Below, piece after piece: positions 61,882 through 64,000 of a stretch of DNA of 64,000 bases (position 1 is its first letter; each line of letters opens with the position of its first letter). Source of the DNA: Pirellulaceae bacterium (GTDB lineage Bacteria > Planctomycetota > Planctomycetia > Pirellulales > Pirellulaceae); NCBI GenBank assembly GCA_024102795.1, contig JAGFJK010000453.1:28153-92152 (forward strand). Direction: 5' to 3'. Both the position numbers and the translations under genes were made by a program. The notes under the pieces were generated by a model. That model was given only the letters and a program-made list of their open reading frames with translations, was not told where the DNA came from and did no database searches.

Positions 61882-64000
61882 CTAGCTTCTCGTCGGTGTT
61901 AAAGGATGAAGACCGGGTGTTACTGGTCCATGTTGCTTTGGATCAAATGGCGTATTCGGATGGTGATGTGGATTCGGATGGACGTTTGGTCGCCCGTGGT
62001 CGGTTAAATCGTTCGTCCCGATTCGGCGACCGAAGTCGTCATAGATTGTCTCGCGCGGATAGACTTGACCCGTCTCGGAACTGATTTTCTGATCCACAAT
62101 GCTCCGTGTTCCGGGCGTGGTGTACTCACGCTGGCGAGTATTGATTGGAATCCCTGCGCCGTCTCGTATATCAACGTGCCGTTGCTTCCAGTATTTCTCA
62201 TACCTCTTCGCCTCGGAGGGCGTCATATCGTCAATGAATGTTCCCCCTCCGGCGCCAGTAAGAAACCCTCCGCCAAAACCAGCGATTGTTACCTCGACAC
62301 TCCCCTCAGCAAGTGCTTGAATCTCAAGCCGCGCCGTGTCGGCGCCAATCAACTGGATTTCACGGAATGTCTTGGGGAAATCTGAGTTTGCCGGATCAGC
62401 AGCCAAGTCGGCGAGCGCCTTTCTGATCGCGTACTCCCTTCTCCTCTCATCGATTGCGCGAGCATCCGACCAGGCGCCGTTGAAGTATGCAAATAGCGCA
62501 GTTAAGGGTGCCCATTCATATTCTGGTTTAACCACATAGCTCGAACCTTTGGGGAACTCAAGCGTCAAAACGGGCAGCCCGTCATCGCCCTGCATGAATT
62601 CGTAGTCGAGTGAGGGGATGCCGAGCTCATCAGCTGTGGTCGGCGGAAGAACGAAAGTGCCCGTATGAACTGAGCAACCGCCGGATAATGGGGCTTCGAT
62701 GCTCTGTGTTGTAGACTGAAGAGCCGACGTGGGTGGAGGGCCTTCAAATAACCCAGTTGGGTCATGGCTGTTGACCGGTGCATTCGACACGTACCGGTAC
62801 ACATTCGCATCACCTGCCGCGAACCCGATCGGGTCCTCACTCACCCATCTTCCTACCGCGGCGTCGTCCCACCGCGCCCGGTTGTACTGCAGGCCAGTGT
62901 CCTCGTCGAATTCGCGGCTGGTGAATAGGTAGCGAGTCGCCGATGTGTCGCCACTAACGACGTTGCCGTACGAGTCGTACTCGTAATGCTCGCCCAGCGT
63001 GCCGTCGTTCTTGGCGAAGTCGCGAACGGTGCCCAGGTGGTCGACCAGCGGCCAGAGAACGCGGTCGGCACTGCTGGTGCTTTCGGTGACGTCTTCTTGG
63101 GCAAGGATCTGATCAACGGCATTGCCGTAGAGGTAGCGCCGTTCGAGGGCGGTCGGCGTGGAGCCGTCGCCGTCGGGATCGGCGAAGTCCAGCACGACGT
63201 TTCCGCCGTCGAGACTGGCCACGCCGGTAACGTCGTCGTAGACGTAGCGTTCGATCACGGCATCGGTCATTGTGAAGGGCGACGTCATGTCGACCGCCTT
63301 GCCGATCCGCCGGTTGAAGACGTCGTAGGTGTACTCCACCACCTGCGTCATGGCGCCGTACTCGTCCTTCTCGGTCACCTTCGTAAGCCGGTTGCGGTGG
63401 TCCCACTCGTACTCGGTGACTTCGTCCGTCGTGTCGTTCGTGCGCGACGTCCGATTCCCCTCGCCATCGTACTCGTAGGAATACGTGCCATCGTTCTCCA
63501 GTTGATTGTTGCCACCCGTCTGATAGCCGTTCATCGTCCGGTTGCCGTTGGCGTCGTACGAATACAATTCGTCGGACTGGTAGTCTTGGTCGGCGTCCGT
63601 CAACTGGCTGGTCTTGTCGTACTCGTAGTCGCTCGTGCCGTCCTCGTTGACGAACTGCGTGATCCGGTGGATGTTGTCGTAGGACCATTCGTACGGCGTG
63701 AACAAGTCCGTCCCGCCGTGCTCGTACTCCAGCATCGTCAACCGGCCAAGCAAATCATAGGTGAACGTCGACGTGGCGACTTCATCGCCAGCACCGCCGT
63801 CCGTGTCGTTGAAACGCGCGATCCCGGCGTAGCGTGACAGGGCATTGTACGAGAAATCGATCCGCTTCCCGTGCACCGTATTGCCGCCGCTCTGCTGGGT
63901 CTGGTCCACTCGAATCAAGCGGTGCAGCGCGTCGTACGTGTAGCTGTTCAGGAAGTCTTCCGTGCTGTCGATTTCCGCCGCGAGGCTCGTGCGGTTCCCC
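61882..64000 (-). CDS. RHS/YD-repeat protein with unique C-terminal domain (partial)
   Basis: The last 706 or so codons of a large RHS-family protein, open at the right window edge. At least ten YD repeats are visible (YTYDALHRL, FTYDLLGRLT, YSYDANGNRT, YEYDGEGNRT, YTYDVFNRRIG), leading to the RHS core (VDHLGTVRDFAKNDGTLGEH, YLFTSREFDEDTGLQYNRAR, WVSEDPIGFAAGDANVYRYV, HDPTGL). After about 62750 the sequence leaves the repeat pattern, and about 290 residues of lower-G+C unique sequence follow, ending with a His/Pro-rich segment (DHGRPNVHPNPHHHPNTP). In polymorphic toxins this region is the toxic effector released by the RHS cage. The effector type is not certain; its layout faintly recalls type-24 polymorphic toxins. 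Confidence 0.88.
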   Translation of the reverse strand, partial: GNRTSLAAEIDSTEDFLNSYTYDALHRLIRVDQTQQSGGNTVHGKRIDFSYNALSRYAGIARFNDTDGGAGDEVATSTFTYDLLGRLTMLEYEHGGTDLFTPYEWSYDNIHRITQFVNEDGTSDYEYDKTSQLTDADQDYQSDELYSYDANGNRTMNGYQTGGNNQLENDGTYSYEYDGEGNRTSRTNDTTDEVTEYEWDHRNRLTKVTEKDEYGAMTQVVEYTYDVFNRRIGKAVDMTSPFTMTDAVIERYVYDDVTGVASLDGGNVVLDFADPDGDGSTPTALERRYLYGNAVDQILAQEDVTESTSSADRVLWPLVDHLGTVRDFAKNDGTLGEHYEYDSYGNVVSGDTSATRYLFTSREFDEDTGLQYNRARWDDAAVGRWVSEDPIGFAAGDANVYRYVSNAPVNSHDPTGLFEGPPPTSALQSTTQSIEAPLSGGCSVHTGTFVLPPTTADELGIPSLDYEFMQGDDGLPVLTLEFPKGSSYVVKPEYEWAPLTALFAYFNGAWSDARAIDERRREYAIRKALADLAADPANSDFPKTFREIQLIGADTARLEIQALAEGSVEVTIAGFGGGFLTGAGGGTFIDDMTPSEAKRYEKYWKQRHVDIRDGAGIPINTRQREYTTPGTRSIVDQKISSETGQVYPRETIYDDFGRRIGTNDLTDHGRPNVHPNPHHHPNTPFDPKQHGPVTPGLHPLTPTRS

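Overview
The window is high-G+C bacterial DNA with the gene content of a planctomycete, most likely of the Pirellulales/Lacipirellulaceae type (inference). The clearest markers are the DUF1501 and DUF1549/DUF1553 pair with a planctomycete-style ECF sigma factor, a ThiD2-ThiE fusion, a lysine-repeat histone-like protein, and many short dispersed intergenic repeats. lpxB and a complete respiratory complex I point to a Gram-negative-type, respiring cell. No rRNA, tRNA, CRISPR array or prophage was recognised.

Layout. 1-1.5 kb: start of clpC and a TPR membrane protein (minus). 1.8-6.7 kb: thiE, a CYTH protein, an MFS permease and an FtsX-like permease (plus). 6.7-12.4 kb: a repeat block, a BASS transporter (minus), a double-TRASH-like secreted protein, lpxB, a site-2 protease, an SGNH hydrolase and a lysine-rich basic protein. 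12.7-15.7 kb (minus): mrp, a translationally coupled unknown, and a degenerate sigma54-activator-like regulator. 15.7-32.0 kb (minus): a full 14-gene nuoA-N operon, interrupted by a MITE-like repeat between nuoG and nuoH and by palindromic repeats between nuoB and nuoC, with a perfect CRP-type palindrome in front of nuoA. 32.3-36 kb: an M20 peptidase, a small secreted protein, an MBL-fold hydrolase and an SDR epimerase, then a second copy of the MITE-like repeat. 36.5-39.5 kb (plus): an active-looking membrane-anchored trypsin/PDZ protease, a degenerate protease with a PDZ domain inserted in its protease fold, and a DUF4404 protein. 39.9-43.1 kb: a His-rich secreted protein, an ABC-F ATPase and MiaE. 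43.2-45.3 kb: methionine-salvage genes mtnB-mtnD-mtnC. 45.4-47.5 kb: a sialidase-like protein and a DUF502 protein.

47.8-54.7 kb is a minus-strand gene series reading ECF sigma, anti-sigma-like membrane protein, coiled-coil secreted protein, DUF1549/DUF1553 protein, DUF1501 protein and a Lys/Ala-rich secreted protein, probably one envelope-related regulon. 54.9-59.1 kb (plus): an ABC-2-like permease and two CNNM/CorC-type (DUF21) membrane proteins. From 59.2 kb the DNA becomes accessory in character: a broken REP-type transposase whose two ends are separated by a 720-bp interval bounded by a 14-bp direct repeat in the same frame, small orphan genes, repeats, and an RHS/YD-repeat protein (open at the right edge). 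Its unique lower-G+C C-terminal region is followed 3 bp later by a small acidic gene, a candidate toxin-immunity pair.

The strongest leads are this RHS pair, the two-protease/DUF4404 module, the CRP-like operator of the nuo operon, and the mobile repeat that has split that operon.
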